Of a stretch of DNA of 13,278 nt, positions 4,940 to 12,961 are shown piece by piece. The notes beneath the pieces were generated by a model, which was not told the DNA's origin, ran no database searches, and saw only the letters and a list, made by a program, of their open reading frames with translations. Location of the stretch: NCBI GenBank assembly GCA_023390635.1, contig JAEWCM010000143.1, forward strand, positions 1-13,278, in the 5' to 3' direction. This DNA comes from Bacillota bacterium (lineage in GTDB: Bacteria > Bacillota > Desulfitobacteriia > Desulfitobacteriales > Desulfitobacteriaceae). The stretch's first letter is position 1. The number at the start of each line of letters is the position of its first letter. Position numbers and translations under genes: made by a program.

Positions 4940-5962
4940 TTACCCAACAAAGTGGCAGGCGGCAAAATGACCTTCACCAATTTCCTTAAACACCGGCTCT
5001 TCCTGTCGGCAAATATCCTTGGCCTGAGGACAACGGGTGTGGAAATGACAGCCCTTTGGAGGATTAACTGGACTGGGAACATCACCGGTAAGAATAATTC
5101 TTTCCTTCTTATGAGCCGGATCAGGTACCGGTACAGCCGAGAGCAAGGCAATAGTATAAGGGTGACGGGGATTTCGATACAACTCTTCAGACGAAGCCAG
5201 TTCCACGATCTTCCCTAGATACATCACGGCCACCCGATCGGAAATATGCTTTACCACAGAAAGATCATGAGCAATAAAAATATAAGTGAGATTAAACTCA
5301 GTCTGCAAATCCTCCAGCAGATTAATAACCTGAGCCTGAATGGAAACGTCCAATGCAGATACCGGTTCGTCACAGACAATCAGCTTAGGATTCACGGACA
5401 ATGCACGGGCAATCCCTATTCGCTGCCGCTGACCGCCGGAGAATTCATGGGGATAGCGAGCACCGTGATATGGGCTAAGTCCCACTACATCCAACAGTTC
5501 CCGGACCTTTTTCTCCCGCGCCGAATTGTTCAGCTTGCTGTGAATCAGTAGGGGCTCTCCAATAATATCTCCAACTGTCATACGGGGATTTAAAGAAGCA
5601 TAGGGATCCTGAAAGATCATTTGCATTTGATTGCGCATCTTTCTCATGCCCTCCAAGGGCAACTTGCTGATATCTTTACCTTCAAAAAAAACTTTGCCTC
5701 CAGTGGGTTCCAGTAGACGCAGTAATGTGCGACCGGTCGTCGATTTTCCACAACCGCTTTCACCTACAAGACCCAGAGTCTCCCCATGCTTAACATCAAA
5801 CGAAACTCCGTCCACTGCTTTGACATCACCTACATGCTTTTGAACAAGAATGCCCCGTCTGATCGGGAAATACTTTTTTAGATTCTGCACACTGAGCAGA
5901 ACATCCTCCGAAATCTCCGTCTCAATATTCTTATCCTTTGTGATAACTGTTCCTTCTGTCAT
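4940..5962 (-). CDS. dppF: Peptide-type ABC transporter ATPase, DppF/OppF-like
   Basis: This 340-residue cytoplasmic ATPase powers a peptide- or nickel-type importer as partner of the DppD-like ATPase. Visible motifs are Walker A GESGCGKST (67-75), Q-loop near 118, signature SGGQRQ (175-180), Walker B LIVCDEP (194-200), D-loop SALD (202-205) and switch His232. The C-terminal oligopeptide/dipeptide extension carries cysteines at 305, 311, 318 and 336, the pattern known to hold a 4Fe-4S cluster in some Dpp and Opp ATPases. The longer linker before Walker A (RRGILVQKHVGDVKAVDGVSF) is typical of F-type rather than D-type subunits. ATG 5962 is preceded by GGAGGTGA, and the DppD gene stops 11 bp upstream, so they are co-translated. 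It is the last gene of the operon. The transported solute is not determined by sequence. Confidence 0.9.
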   Translation of the reverse strand: MTEGTVITKDKNIETEISEDVLLSVQNLKKYFPIRRGILVQKHVGDVKAVDGVSFDVKHGETLGLVGESGCGKSTTGRTLLRLLEPTGGKVFFEGKDISKLPLEGMRKMRNQMQMIFQDPYASLNPRMTVGDIIGEPLLIHSKLNNSAREKKVRELLDVVGLSPYHGARYPHEFSGGQRQRIGIARALSVNPKLIVCDEPVSALDVSIQAQVINLLEDLQTEFNLTYIFIAHDLSVVKHISDRVAVMYLGKIVELASSEELYRNPRHPYTIALLSAVPVPDPAHKKERIILTGDVPSPVNPPKGCHFHTRCPQAKDICRQEEPVFKEIGEGHFAACHFVG

Positions 5963-5973
5963 ACTCTCACCTC

Positions 5974-6960
5974 CTACTCCTCTTTTTGATCTTCTAAATG
6001 ACAGCGCACAAAGTGCCCTGGCTCAATTTCACGTAAAGCAGGTTTAATCTGCTCACAAACTGGCATTTTATATTTACAGCGCGGAGCAAAATTGCAGCCC
6101 TGAGGCAGGTGTCTTAAATCAGGCGGCTGTCCCTCAATCGGCTCCAGCCTTTGTTTTTCATCTTCATTTAATTTTGGCAATGAACCAAGCAATCCCCACG
6201 TATACGGATGCTTAGGGTTGGCAAAAAGGGTCTTAGCATCAGCATACTCTACCGTATTGCCGGCATACATTACCAGAACCTTTTGACACAACTCTGCCAC
6301 CACACCCAGATCATGGGTGATCATCATAATGGCGGTCCCAAAATCTTCCTTCAATTTGTTCATCAAATCAAGAATTTGAGCTTGAATAGTAACATCTAAA
6401 GCAGTGGTCGGCTCATCAGCAATGAGAAGCTTAGGATTGCATGATAAGGCCATGGCAATCATAGCTCTTTGTCGCATACCGCCGCTGAATTGATGGGGAT
6501 AATTATTAACCCTGGTCTCAGCTTCAGGAATTCCCACCTTCTTCAGCATCTCAATGGCCTTCTTCTTTGCCTCAGATTTACTGACTTTCTGATGGAGAAT
6601 AATCGCCTCCATAATTTGATCCCCAATAGTTAAAACTGGGTTAAGGGAGGTCATAGGATCCTGGAAAATCATCGCAATTTCATTACCACGGATCTTCATC
6701 ATTTCATTTTCACTGGCTTTTGCCAAATCTTTACCGTTAAAAAGTACTTCTCCACTCACAATTTTGCCTGGAGGAGAAGGAATTAGCTTAAGAATAGACA
6801 TAGCGGTCACGCTTTTGCCTGAACCGGATTCACCTACCACACCCAGTGTCTCACCTTTACGAATTTCAAAGGTTACCCCATCCACAGCCTTAACCTCGCC
6901 TGCTTCAGTAAAGAAGTGGGTGCACAAATCATTCACTTTGATTAGTATTTCCTGACTCAT
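5974..6960 (-). CDS. dppD: Peptide-type ABC transporter ATPase, DppD/OppD-like
   Basis: This 328-residue ATPase forms the nucleotide-binding dimer with the F-type subunit on the cytoplasmic face of the importer. Motifs are Walker A GESGSGKS (43-50), signature SGGMRQR (159-165), Walker B LLIADEP (178-184), D-loop TALD and switch His216. The C-terminal extension has cysteines 289, 295, 302 and 320, spaced as in the F subunit (GCNFAPRC, then a third, then RCH), compatible with a 4Fe-4S cluster. SGGMRQR instead of SGGQRQR is usual for D-type subunits. ATG 6960 follows AGGAGGGG. The gene lies 15 bp after dppC and 11 bp before dppF. Confidence 0.9.
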   Translation of the reverse strand: MSQEILIKVNDLCTHFFTEAGEVKAVDGVTFEIRKGETLGVVGESGSGKSVTAMSILKLIPSPPGKIVSGEVLFNGKDLAKASENEMMKIRGNEIAMIFQDPMTSLNPVLTIGDQIMEAIILHQKVSKSEAKKKAIEMLKKVGIPEAETRVNNYPHQFSGGMRQRAMIAMALSCNPKLLIADEPTTALDVTIQAQILDLMNKLKEDFGTAIMMITHDLGVVAELCQKVLVMYAGNTVEYADAKTLFANPKHPYTWGLLGSLPKLNEDEKQRLEPIEGQPPDLRHLPQGCNFAPRCKYKMPVCEQIKPALREIEPGHFVRCHLEDQKEE

Positions 6961-6975
6961 TATTGCCCCTCCTTC

Positions 6976-7863
6976 CTACTGTTTTAAGCGTGGGTCGAGG
7001 GCATCACGAAGGCCGTCACCCAGCAGATTATAACCAAGTACTGTAATAAAAATGGCAATTCCTGGCCAGACTACATTCCATGGGGCATTCCAGATATAGT
7101 TCTTCGCTTCGGACAGCATCAGGCCCCAACTTGGGTTAGGGGGCTGTACCCCGATTCCTAAAAAGCTCAAACCAGCCTCAGATAAAATGGCGTTACCGAT
7201 ATTCATGGTGGTATAAACGATGATCGGAGCCACTGTATTGGGCAAAACATGTTTCCAGATAATTCGACGGTTAGGCGCACCGATGGCATGAGCTGCTTCT
7301 ACATAATCATTGGCTTTAATCGCCAGCACCTGTCCCCGCACCAGACGGGCAAAACTGGTCCACCCTATCAAACCTAGAGCAATAAATACATTAATAAAAC
7401 CTGGGCCTAAGAACGTAACCACCGCAATAGCAAACACCAGGAAAGGGAAGGCAAAAAAGATATCAGTGATACGCATGATCAAAGCATCTACCCATCCTCC
7501 GAAGAATCCGGCAATCGCTCCTAAAGTCACACCGATCACTAAGGAAATTGAGGTAGCCACTACGCCAATCACCAAGGAGGCTCGGCTGCCATAAACCACA
7601 CGACTGAATACATCCCGGCCTAAGACGTCAGTTCCCATCAAATGCTGTAAGCTGGGAGAGAGTAAGCTCTCTTTCAAAGAATTCTTATCAGGAGCATAGG
7701 GAGCAATAAAATCGGCAAATATGGCGATCAGAATCAAGGCCACAACCAAAAACAGACCTACCATTGCCAGCTTGTTCCGTTTCAGACGTACCCACATATC
7801 CCGCCAAGGAGATGATGTAACATAAGCTTCATTCACTGTGTCGGCTTTATTTTTTGATGACAT
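6976..7863 (-). CDS. dppC: Peptide-type ABC transporter permease, DppC/OppC-like
   Basis: This 295-residue inner-membrane permease has the OppC_N region at the N-terminus (RLKRNKLAMVGLFLVVALILIAIFA, the first helix, near 26-50), then the DLGRD-type motif GTDVLGRDVFSRVVYG, four or five more helices and the EAA loop (EAAHAIGAPNRRIIWKHVLPN) that docks on the ATPases. The ending ALDPRLKQ is standard for the family. ATG 7863 has AGGAGG upstream. It lies 19 bp after dppB in the same operon and forms the channel with the DppB-like subunit. Confidence 0.92.
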   Translation of the reverse strand: MSSKNKADTVNEAYVTSSPWRDMWVRLKRNKLAMVGLFLVVALILIAIFADFIAPYAPDKNSLKESLLSPSLQHLMGTDVLGRDVFSRVVYGSRASLVIGVVATSISLVIGVTLGAIAGFFGGWVDALIMRITDIFFAFPFLVFAIAVVTFLGPGFINVFIALGLIGWTSFARLVRGQVLAIKANDYVEAAHAIGAPNRRIIWKHVLPNTVAPIIVYTTMNIGNAILSEAGLSFLGIGVQPPNPSWGLMLSEAKNYIWNAPWNVVWPGIAIFITVLGYNLLGDGLRDALDPRLKQ

Positions 7864-7882
7864 CTAATTTCCTCCTCAGTCC

Positions 7883-8815
7883 TCAATCATATCGGATTCT
7901 TGGATCCAAAATAGCATAGGAAATATCCACCAAAAGGTTAACCAGCACAAAGATCAAAGCCAGTACCAATGTTACCCCTTGCACCACAGGATAATCCCGT
8001 CTGGAAATAGCGGTAAAAAGCATTGAGCCTACTCCAGGCAAAGCAAAAATAGTTTCTGTCAGAATAGCACCGCCCATTAAAGCTCCGAAATCAATACCGG
8101 CCTGAGTTGCCACCGGAATCAAAGCATTTTTCATGGCATGTTTAAAAATTACGACACGGCCAGATAACCCCTTAGCTTTAGCAGTACGAATATAATCCTG
8201 GTGAATCACTTCCAGCATGCTGGAACGGGTTAAGCGCGCATACATGGCCATGGAAGCAAACCCAAGTGCAAATCCGGGCAAGATAAAATACTGGAGATTC
8301 AGTCCCTCACCGCCTGTTCCACTCACCGGCAAAATATGCAGCATGACCCCAAACACCAGTTGTAGCATCATTCCCAGCCAAAAGGTAGGAATGGACACCC
8401 CGCTCAAGGCAAACACCGTGGCAATTGTGTCCCAGGCTGAATATTGTTTGATCGCCGAAAGAATACCAATCAAAACACCTATGGTCACGGCAATCACCAT
8501 AGCTACCACTGCCAGCTTAATGGTGACTGGGAACTTGTCTTTTAACATAGTGCTCACATCTTGATGCTGAATGTAGGAGCGGCCAAAATCCCCTTGTACC
8601 ACTTTGCCCATATAATCAAAATAGCGAGTCACGGCGGGCTTATCCAAGCCCAAACTTTCTCTGACATTTTGCTCTGCCTGGGGTGTAATATGCTGTCCCA
8701 GCATTAATCTCACCGGATCGCCGGGAACGAAGCTCATCATTAAAAATGTAATGATCGAAATACCAATAATCACAGGCACAAGCTGAAGCAACCGCCGAAT
8801 GATATATCTCGTCAC
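7883..8815 (-). CDS. dppB: Peptide-type ABC transporter permease, DppB/OppB-like
   Basis: This 310-residue permease has six predicted helices. The family N-terminus is present (RYIIRRLLQLVPVIIGISI, followed by the P-GDP motif VPGDPVRLMLG), as are the EAA loop (RTAKAKGLSGRVVIFKHAMKN) and the ending YAILDPRIRY. The start is GTG 8815 with GGAGGG seven to eight bases upstream, and no better start exists. It follows the binding-protein gene by 202 bp, a gap that contains two hairpins and a probable promoter, so it may be expressed at a different level from dppA. Substrate specificity (dipeptide, oligopeptide or another solute) is not evident. Confidence 0.92.
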   Translation of the reverse strand: MTRYIIRRLLQLVPVIIGISIITFLMMSFVPGDPVRLMLGQHITPQAEQNVRESLGLDKPAVTRYFDYMGKVVQGDFGRSYIQHQDVSTMLKDKFPVTIKLAVVAMVIAVTIGVLIGILSAIKQYSAWDTIATVFALSGVSIPTFWLGMMLQLVFGVMLHILPVSGTGGEGLNLQYFILPGFALGFASMAMYARLTRSSMLEVIHQDYIRTAKAKGLSGRVVIFKHAMKNALIPVATQAGIDFGALMGGAILTETIFALPGVGSMLFTAISRRDYPVVQGVTLVLALIFVLVNLLVDISYAILDPRIRYD

Positions 8816-8856
8816 AAGCTACCCTCCTTCAATCATCTTTATGATTATGCTCATCC

Positions 8857-8885
8857 ATTATACTAAAAAATTCGCAAAATTTCAG
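8857..8885 (-). promoter_or_regulatory. Probable internal promoter for dppBCDF
   Basis: Read leftward, CTGAAA (8885-8880, four of six), a 17 bp spacer and TATAAT (8862-8857, perfect) lie about 40 bp before the dppB start. It could supply separate transcription of the permease and ATPase genes. Confidence 0.55.
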
Positions 8886-8902
8886 CATTTGGAAATTGCA
8901 AA

Positions 8903-8988
8903 ATACTGGATCTTCAGTATCCATATGGAAAGGACATGCTCTACACACAAAGGAAGTTTATGCAGAGTACTCCGCATAAACTCCTTTG
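8903..8988 (-). other. Two hairpins between dppA and dppB
   Basis: Read leftward, the first and larger hairpin (8988-8948) pairs CAAAGGAGTTTATGC with GCATAAACTTCCTTTG: 15 pairs with a one-base bulge and a 10-base loop, no T-run. The second (8920-8903) pairs ATACTG with CAGTAT around a 6-base loop and is followed by a short T stretch, so it could be a weak terminator. The likely roles are protecting the dppA message 3' end and reducing read-through into dppB. Confidence 0.65.
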
Positions 8989-9017
8989 CTTGATTGCCAG
9001 ATTGAATTGTTCTTAGA

Positions 9018-10643
9018 CTATTTGGTCAGTTTAACCCGGCTCATGTCTTTGTATTCCATTGGAGAAACTTCCAAACCTTCAACATTTTTAGCATACAGAT
9101 GGAGGAAGGTAGAATTAAAGAGATAAGCGGCCGGTTGATCAGCGTTGATTTGTTCCTGAATTTGCTTGTAGATATCGTCACGCTTCTTCTCATCCAGCTC
9201 TTTTCTGCCTTCAGACAATAAGCTTTCTACTTTGTCATTGCTATAGTAAGTTTGGTTGTTGTTACCCCATTCATCTTTGGAGAAGAGCGGAGTCAGGAAG
9301 TTATCCGGATCAGGATAGTCAGCCTGCCAAGCTAAACGGAACATTTGGCTTTCGCCGCTCTGCAGGGCTTTAATGTAAGCACCCCATTCCAGATTAACCA
9401 GCTTGGTGTTGATGCCGATTTCTTTCAATTGACCTTGTACTGCTTCAGCTACTTTTTGGTTGCCTTCATTGAAGTTATATTTGTATTCGATTTCCGGCAG
9501 ACCTTTGCCGTCCGGATAGCCTGCTTGGCTTAATAATTCCTTAGCCTTTGCCTGATCATAAGTGGGGTATTTAACTGAATCGGCATAGCTTGGGAAGGTT
9601 TTTGGCAATGGACCGTTAGCCACAGTAGAGATGCCTTCCATTACTGTATCGATGATACTTTGGGTATCCACACCAGTAGCGATGGCTTTGCGAAGGTTCA
9701 AATTATCTTTGAACGGAGCTTTTTGCATGTTGAAGCCCAAGTACTGGGTAACAAGGGATACATTCTGTATAGTCTGGCCTGGGAACTCCTTGATTACAGC
9801 CTGTCTTTGACCGGGAGGCAACTGTTCGACATATTCAAGATTGCCGGCACGGAATTCGTTCAAAGCAGTAGACTCATCTTTGAAGATTCTGTAAACTACC
9901 TGATCAACATGAGGAACATTGGACAGGAAGTACTTGGTGTTCTTTTCAATCGTAACATGGTCGTCTGCCTTCCACTCTACGAATTTGAAAGGTCCTGCTG
10001 TAATCATGGTTTCAGGAGTGGAAGAAGGTGTTCCGTAATCCTTACCCGCTTTGTCGGCAGCATCTACTTTAATAACAGAGGCAGCCGTATGTCCTAAAGC
10101 TTTCAGGAATGAAGCATCAGGAGCACTCAGGGTAACTTCCAGAGTTGCGTCGTCGATCTTCTTCAGTCCGGCAAACTCTTTGGTTTTTCCAGATTGCAGA
10201 TCATCAAAACCCTTAATGGATTTGAATGGGAATGCCACCGGAGAAGCGGTATCCTTATCCACTACGCGGGTCCAGGATTTGATAACATCGTCAGCCGTGA
10301 TCTTGCTCCCGTCATTGAATACGGCTTTAGAATTCAGATGAAAAGTATAGACTGTGCCGTCAGCAGATGGTTCCCATTTTTCAGCAATATCCGGTTCTAC
10401 TTCCAGGGTCTTATTGTTGAACTGCACCAATCCATCATGAATATCCTGACCGATCTGGCCGCCCACATTTTCTTCAATAAAGGCTGGATCAATGGATGTG
10501 GGACTGGCTACTTCACCAAAGCGGAAAACGCCGCCGTCCTTAGATGTGTCCGTATTACCGCTGCTGCCGCAACCGGACAGTACCAATGCTGACACAAGTA
10601 CAGCAGAGGTAAGAAGTGTCAATTTTTTTCTAGCTTTAAACAA
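9018..10643 (-). CDS. dppA: Solute-binding lipoprotein of family 5 (DppA/OppA-like)
   Basis: This 541-residue extracellular binding protein captures the solute, probably peptides, for the DppBCDF complex. It has a lipoprotein signal: a basic start (MFKARKK), a hydrophobic core and the lipobox LSGC with lipidated Cys25, followed by a Gly/Ser/Asp-rich linker. The rest matches SBP_bac_5 architecture. ASPTSIDPAF near the start, the block around EKWEPSADGTVYTFHL, and the late WQADYPDPDNFLTPLF segment are typical of oligopeptide-binding members. The start is TTG 10643, with GGGAGGGG six bases upstream and a normal signal peptide following directly. It is first in the operon, from a strong promoter about 120 bp upstream. 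Opp versus Dpp naming is arbitrary here. Confidence 0.92.
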   Translation of the reverse strand: MFKARKKLTLLTSAVLVSALVLSGCGSSGNTDTSKDGGVFRFGEVASPTSIDPAFIEENVGGQIGQDIHDGLVQFNNKTLEVEPDIAEKWEPSADGTVYTFHLNSKAVFNDGSKITADDVIKSWTRVVDKDTASPVAFPFKSIKGFDDLQSGKTKEFAGLKKIDDATLEVTLSAPDASFLKALGHTAASVIKVDAADKAGKDYGTPSSTPETMITAGPFKFVEWKADDHVTIEKNTKYFLSNVPHVDQVVYRIFKDESTALNEFRAGNLEYVEQLPPGQRQAVIKEFPGQTIQNVSLVTQYLGFNMQKAPFKDNLNLRKAIATGVDTQSIIDTVMEGISTVANGPLPKTFPSYADSVKYPTYDQAKAKELLSQAGYPDGKGLPEIEYKYNFNEGNQKVAEAVQGQLKEIGINTKLVNLEWGAYIKALQSGESQMFRLAWQADYPDPDNFLTPLFSKDEWGNNNQTYYSNDKVESLLSEGRKELDEKKRDDIYKQIQEQINADQPAAYLFNSTFLHLYAKNVEGLEVSPMEYKDMSRVKLTK

Positions 10644-10767
10644 ACTTTTCCCCTCCCAAATATTCTTTTACTGTGCAACCGTGGAATCAATCTACCATTA
10701 AAGCATCAGCTAACTTTATTATTTCTACAATTCCCCTCCTTTGTTATAATCATCGACAACCACGTCT

Positions 10768-10796
10768 ATTATATATAACACCAAAAGGACAGTCAA
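10768..10796 (-). promoter_or_regulatory. Promoter of the dpp operon
   Basis: Read leftward, TTGACT (10796-10791), a 17 bp spacer and TATAAT (10773-10768) are near consensus. Transcription should start near 10761, leaving a leader of about 118 bases. The leader holds a second ribosome binding site (AGGAGGGG, plus 10733-10740) followed by TTG TAG. A sequence one base off the 0A box (TGTCGAT, minus strand, 10758-10752) lies at the start site. Confidence 0.85.
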
Positions 10797-10804
10797 TCAT
10801 TGTC

Positions 10805-10828
10805 AAAAAAAGTATGCGTTCCGCAGAC
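10805..10828 (-). terminator. Probable terminator of the thymidylate-kinase-like gene
   Basis: Read leftward, GTCTGCG and CGCATAC form a 7 bp stem with one mismatch and a GAA loop, followed by seven T residues (10811-10805). It lies about 135 bp after the kinase stop codon and just before the -35 box of the dpp promoter, so it would insulate that promoter. Nothing else is evident in the stretch 10829-10961. Confidence 0.5.
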
Positions 10829-10961
10829 AAATGATCACTTGAAAAGTATTTACCCTTTTACTAAATTAATGATCTTTGGTAATTAATATATCCCCTTCCT
10901 GCTAATTCATTCATATTCGGACTTTAATTCCAAGAGAAAGCCTGCGCTAGCTCCTCGTCTT

Positions 10962-11624
10962 TTATAAATGATTCTTCAGCATTGCACATATCTTTGCATG
11001 GATACACTCTACACTTTGCAGCTCTTCGTCTTCCGCACAGGAAATCTGAAACCACCCATGACGGCGAGCCAGTTCTAAGGACATTCGATAAGACTGCTCC
11101 AAATAACTGTGATCCATCTCATGAATATCTTTACCGGCAGAGGCTCCTGACCTTTCCACAATCAGCCGGCGGCTCACGGCAGGAGGCACATCCAAAAAAA
11201 TCACCCAATCAGGCTGCGGAAGTTTGAATTTGTTATATTCCAGATCAATCAGCCATTTTTCGAACTGCTCCCGCTCCTCAGGATCAGAGATTTTACTCAT
11301 CTGATGTACAAGATTAGAGGTAACATACCGATCCGCCAAAATAATCCCGCCTTGATCATAGAAATCCTGCCATCCCTTTTTGAACGTAGCAAACCGGTCT
11401 ACCGCATAAAAGGTAGAAGCAGCATACGGATTGACTGTGCAGGGATCATTGCCGAATTCACCATGGAGATACATTTTGATCAGGCTTGATGATGGGCTTT
11501 GATAGTTCGGAAACTCTATTTTACGTACTAAATATCCTTTATTTATCAAGTATTGATGCAAGAGCCCTGTTTGGGTAGCCTTACCGCTCCCATCCGCTCC
11601 TTCAAGCACAATTAATTTACCCAA
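10962..11624 (-). CDS. Thymidylate-kinase family protein, non-canonical
   Basis: This 220-residue protein has the fold signature of dTMP kinases, which phosphorylate dTMP to dTDP with ATP: an N-terminal P-loop (GADGSGKAT, 9-17), DRF at 76-78, DRYVTSNLVHQ at 98-108 and a lid with Arg158. Two features are unusual. The residue after the P-loop lysine is Ala16 where Ser or Thr normally binds magnesium. The substrate region reads FPNYQSPSS (38-46) instead of the REPGGT motif of common bacterial Tmk. It may therefore be a second, divergent nucleotide kinase rather than the essential Tmk. The start is TTG 11624 with GGGAGG about seven bases upstream. It has its own promoter (11666-11693) and lies downstream of spo0A on the same strand. 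Confidence 0.8.
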   Translation of the reverse strand: MGKLIVLEGADGSGKATQTGLLHQYLINKGYLVRKIEFPNYQSPSSSLIKMYLHGEFGNDPCTVNPYAASTFYAVDRFATFKKGWQDFYDQGGIILADRYVTSNLVHQMSKISDPEEREQFEKWLIDLEYNKFKLPQPDWVIFLDVPPAVSRRLIVERSGASAGKDIHEMDHSYLEQSYRMSLELARRHGWFQISCAEDEELQSVECIHAKICAMLKNHL

Positions 11625-11665
11625 TTTTTTGCCTCCCTAAAATTGTTCTGACCCTCCTTTCTAAA

Positions 11666-11693
11666 ATTCTAAAGTATTTGCTTAAAACGTCAA
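11666..11693 (-). promoter_or_regulatory. Promoter of the thymidylate-kinase-like gene
   Basis: Read leftward, TTGACG (11693-11688, five of six), a 16 bp spacer and TAGAAT (11671-11666, five of six) lie about 40 bp before the start codon. Confidence 0.65.
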
Positions 11694-11716
11694 GCTAATT
11701 CTCTTAATCTTATGTA

Positions 11717-11756
11717 AAAATCAAAGCTGATTTTCCTATATAGGCTTAACCAGCCT
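11717..11756 (-). terminator. Weak hairpins after spo0A, possible terminator
   Basis: Read leftward, AGGCT/AGCCT (11756-11742) forms a short stem, and AAAATCA/TGATTTT (11734-11717) forms a 7 bp AT-rich stem with loop GCTT running into five T residues. Either could end spo0A transcription inefficiently. No stronger terminator is seen before the next gene. Confidence 0.35.
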
Positions 11757-11786
11757 GATCTGTAAAACGGACAAGTCAGTCCATTG

Positions 11787-12581
11787 CTAGCTCACTTTGC
11801 TCATAACCCTTAACTTATCCGCCAATAGAGCTATGAATTCTGAATTCGTCGGCTTTTGTCTTTCAATGTTCATAGAATAACCGAAAATTCTCTTGAGCGT
11901 TTCTGTATGTCCTCTCTCCCACGCTAATTCAATCGCATGCCGTATTCCCCGCTCTACTCTGCTGGGAGCTGTGTCATACTTTTTGGCAATGGCAGGATAA
12001 AGTTCTTTCGTCACTGCGCCTAAAAGAGATACATCTTCAACCACCATTAAAATAGCATCTCTGATGTATTGATATCCTTTCACATGAGCAGGAATGCCGA
12101 TTTGATGCATCATACTGGTCACTTCTGCCCCCAGATTAATTCCCGTTCCGCCGCTAGTGATCGATGGTGCAGATACAGGCATGGTGACAGGTACGGAACC
12201 ATTATCCTGGGTTAATGAGTTAATTCTCTTGCCAAGAATCTCTAAATCAAAGGGCTTCAAGATGAAATAATCCACACCTAATACCATTGCCTGATGTGTC
12301 AATGATTCCTGACCAAAAGCTGTCAGCATAATCACCTTCGGCCGGTGACCGGAAGGGCGAGCATTGATCCTCTCCAAAACGCCAAGTCCGTCCAGGCCCG
12401 GCATCACTAAATCAATAATTACCAGATCAGGTTCGTGGTTTTGAATCATTTCCCACGCTTCCATTCCACTGTACGCTAATCCTACTACATGTAGATTCTC
12501 TTGGGTCTGCAAATAATCCTGGAGCATCTGACATAAACTGCGATTATCATCAGCAACTACAATTTTTACGCTTTTGCCCAT
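11787..12581 (-). CDS. spo0A: Sporulation transcription factor Spo0A
   Basis: This 264-residue response regulator is the master switch for entry into sporulation. When phosphorylated through the phosphorelay or directly by kinases, it binds 0A boxes. The receiver domain spans about residues 4-122, with the acidic pair Asp11-Asp12, phosphoacceptor Asp57 (IIDLVMPGLDG), Thr87 and Lys109. A variable linker follows (about 123-148). The C-terminal Spo0A effector domain (about 150-260) includes the DNA-recognition segment SRVERGIRHAIELAWERG (207-224) and the conserved ending FGYSMN...KPTNSEFIALLADKLR. The length matches the family. ATG 12581 has only a weak ribosome binding site (AAGGCGGG), and an ATG-TAA start-stop lies just upstream (12590-12585). 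Its promoter region has a perfect 0A box, suggesting autoregulation. Confidence 0.97.
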   Translation of the reverse strand: MGKSVKIVVADDNRSLCQMLQDYLQTQENLHVVGLAYSGMEAWEMIQNHEPDLVIIDLVMPGLDGLGVLERINARPSGHRPKVIMLTAFGQESLTHQAMVLGVDYFILKPFDLEILGKRINSLTQDNGSVPVTMPVSAPSITSGGTGINLGAEVTSMMHQIGIPAHVKGYQYIRDAILMVVEDVSLLGAVTKELYPAIAKKYDTAPSRVERGIRHAIELAWERGHTETLKRIFGYSMNIERQKPTNSEFIALLADKLRVMSKVS

Positions 12582-12652
12582 TTTTTACATCCCGCCTTAA
12601 CGTTATATTTTTCGGATCACTTTAAATTCTCGTGATCTCTTTTTATGTCATC

Positions 12653-12677
12653 ATTATACGTTAAGCCAATTGTCGAA
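12653..12677 (-). promoter_or_regulatory. spo0A promoter region with 0A box
   Basis: TGTCGAA at plus 12671-12677 is an exact 0A box. Read leftward it lies 12 bp before a perfect -10 box TATAAT (12658-12653). There is no good -35 hexamer, which fits an activator-dependent sigma-A promoter. I did not find a convincing sigma-H promoter. The leader also holds inverted repeat GATCAC/GTGATC (12615-12637), and near-matching arms of CTTAACGTTATA lie at 12597-12608 and 12656-12666. Confidence 0.65.
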
Positions 12678-12861
12678 ATCGTAAAAAAAAGGTAGGCCTA
12701 ATTTAATACGCTAAAATATTCAACCATTGAAAATAGGTGATTCCTGGATATTTATGGAATTTAATTTTATCGCAAATTCATACCAATTTTTTACATGTAG
12801 CGTAAAATGTGATGATTAAGGCGAATTTGTACTAACGAAGGTTATCTGAAGAATACTTGCT

Positions 12862-12890
12862 TTGAATTATCTGGAATAATCGGTTATTAT
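12862..12890 (+). promoter_or_regulatory. Probable ferredoxin promoter
   Basis: TTGAAT (12862-12867, four of six), a 17 bp spacer and TATTAT (12885-12890, five of six) lie about 70 bp before the ferredoxin start. The rest of the spo0A-ferredoxin gap, 12678-12861, is AT-rich and I see no gene in it. Confidence 0.6.
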
Positions 12891-12961
12891 AAATACCGTA
12901 ATGGATATTTTAGTCAGTTCACGGAAATATTATCGACAAAGCCACGAAGGAGGATATTATC

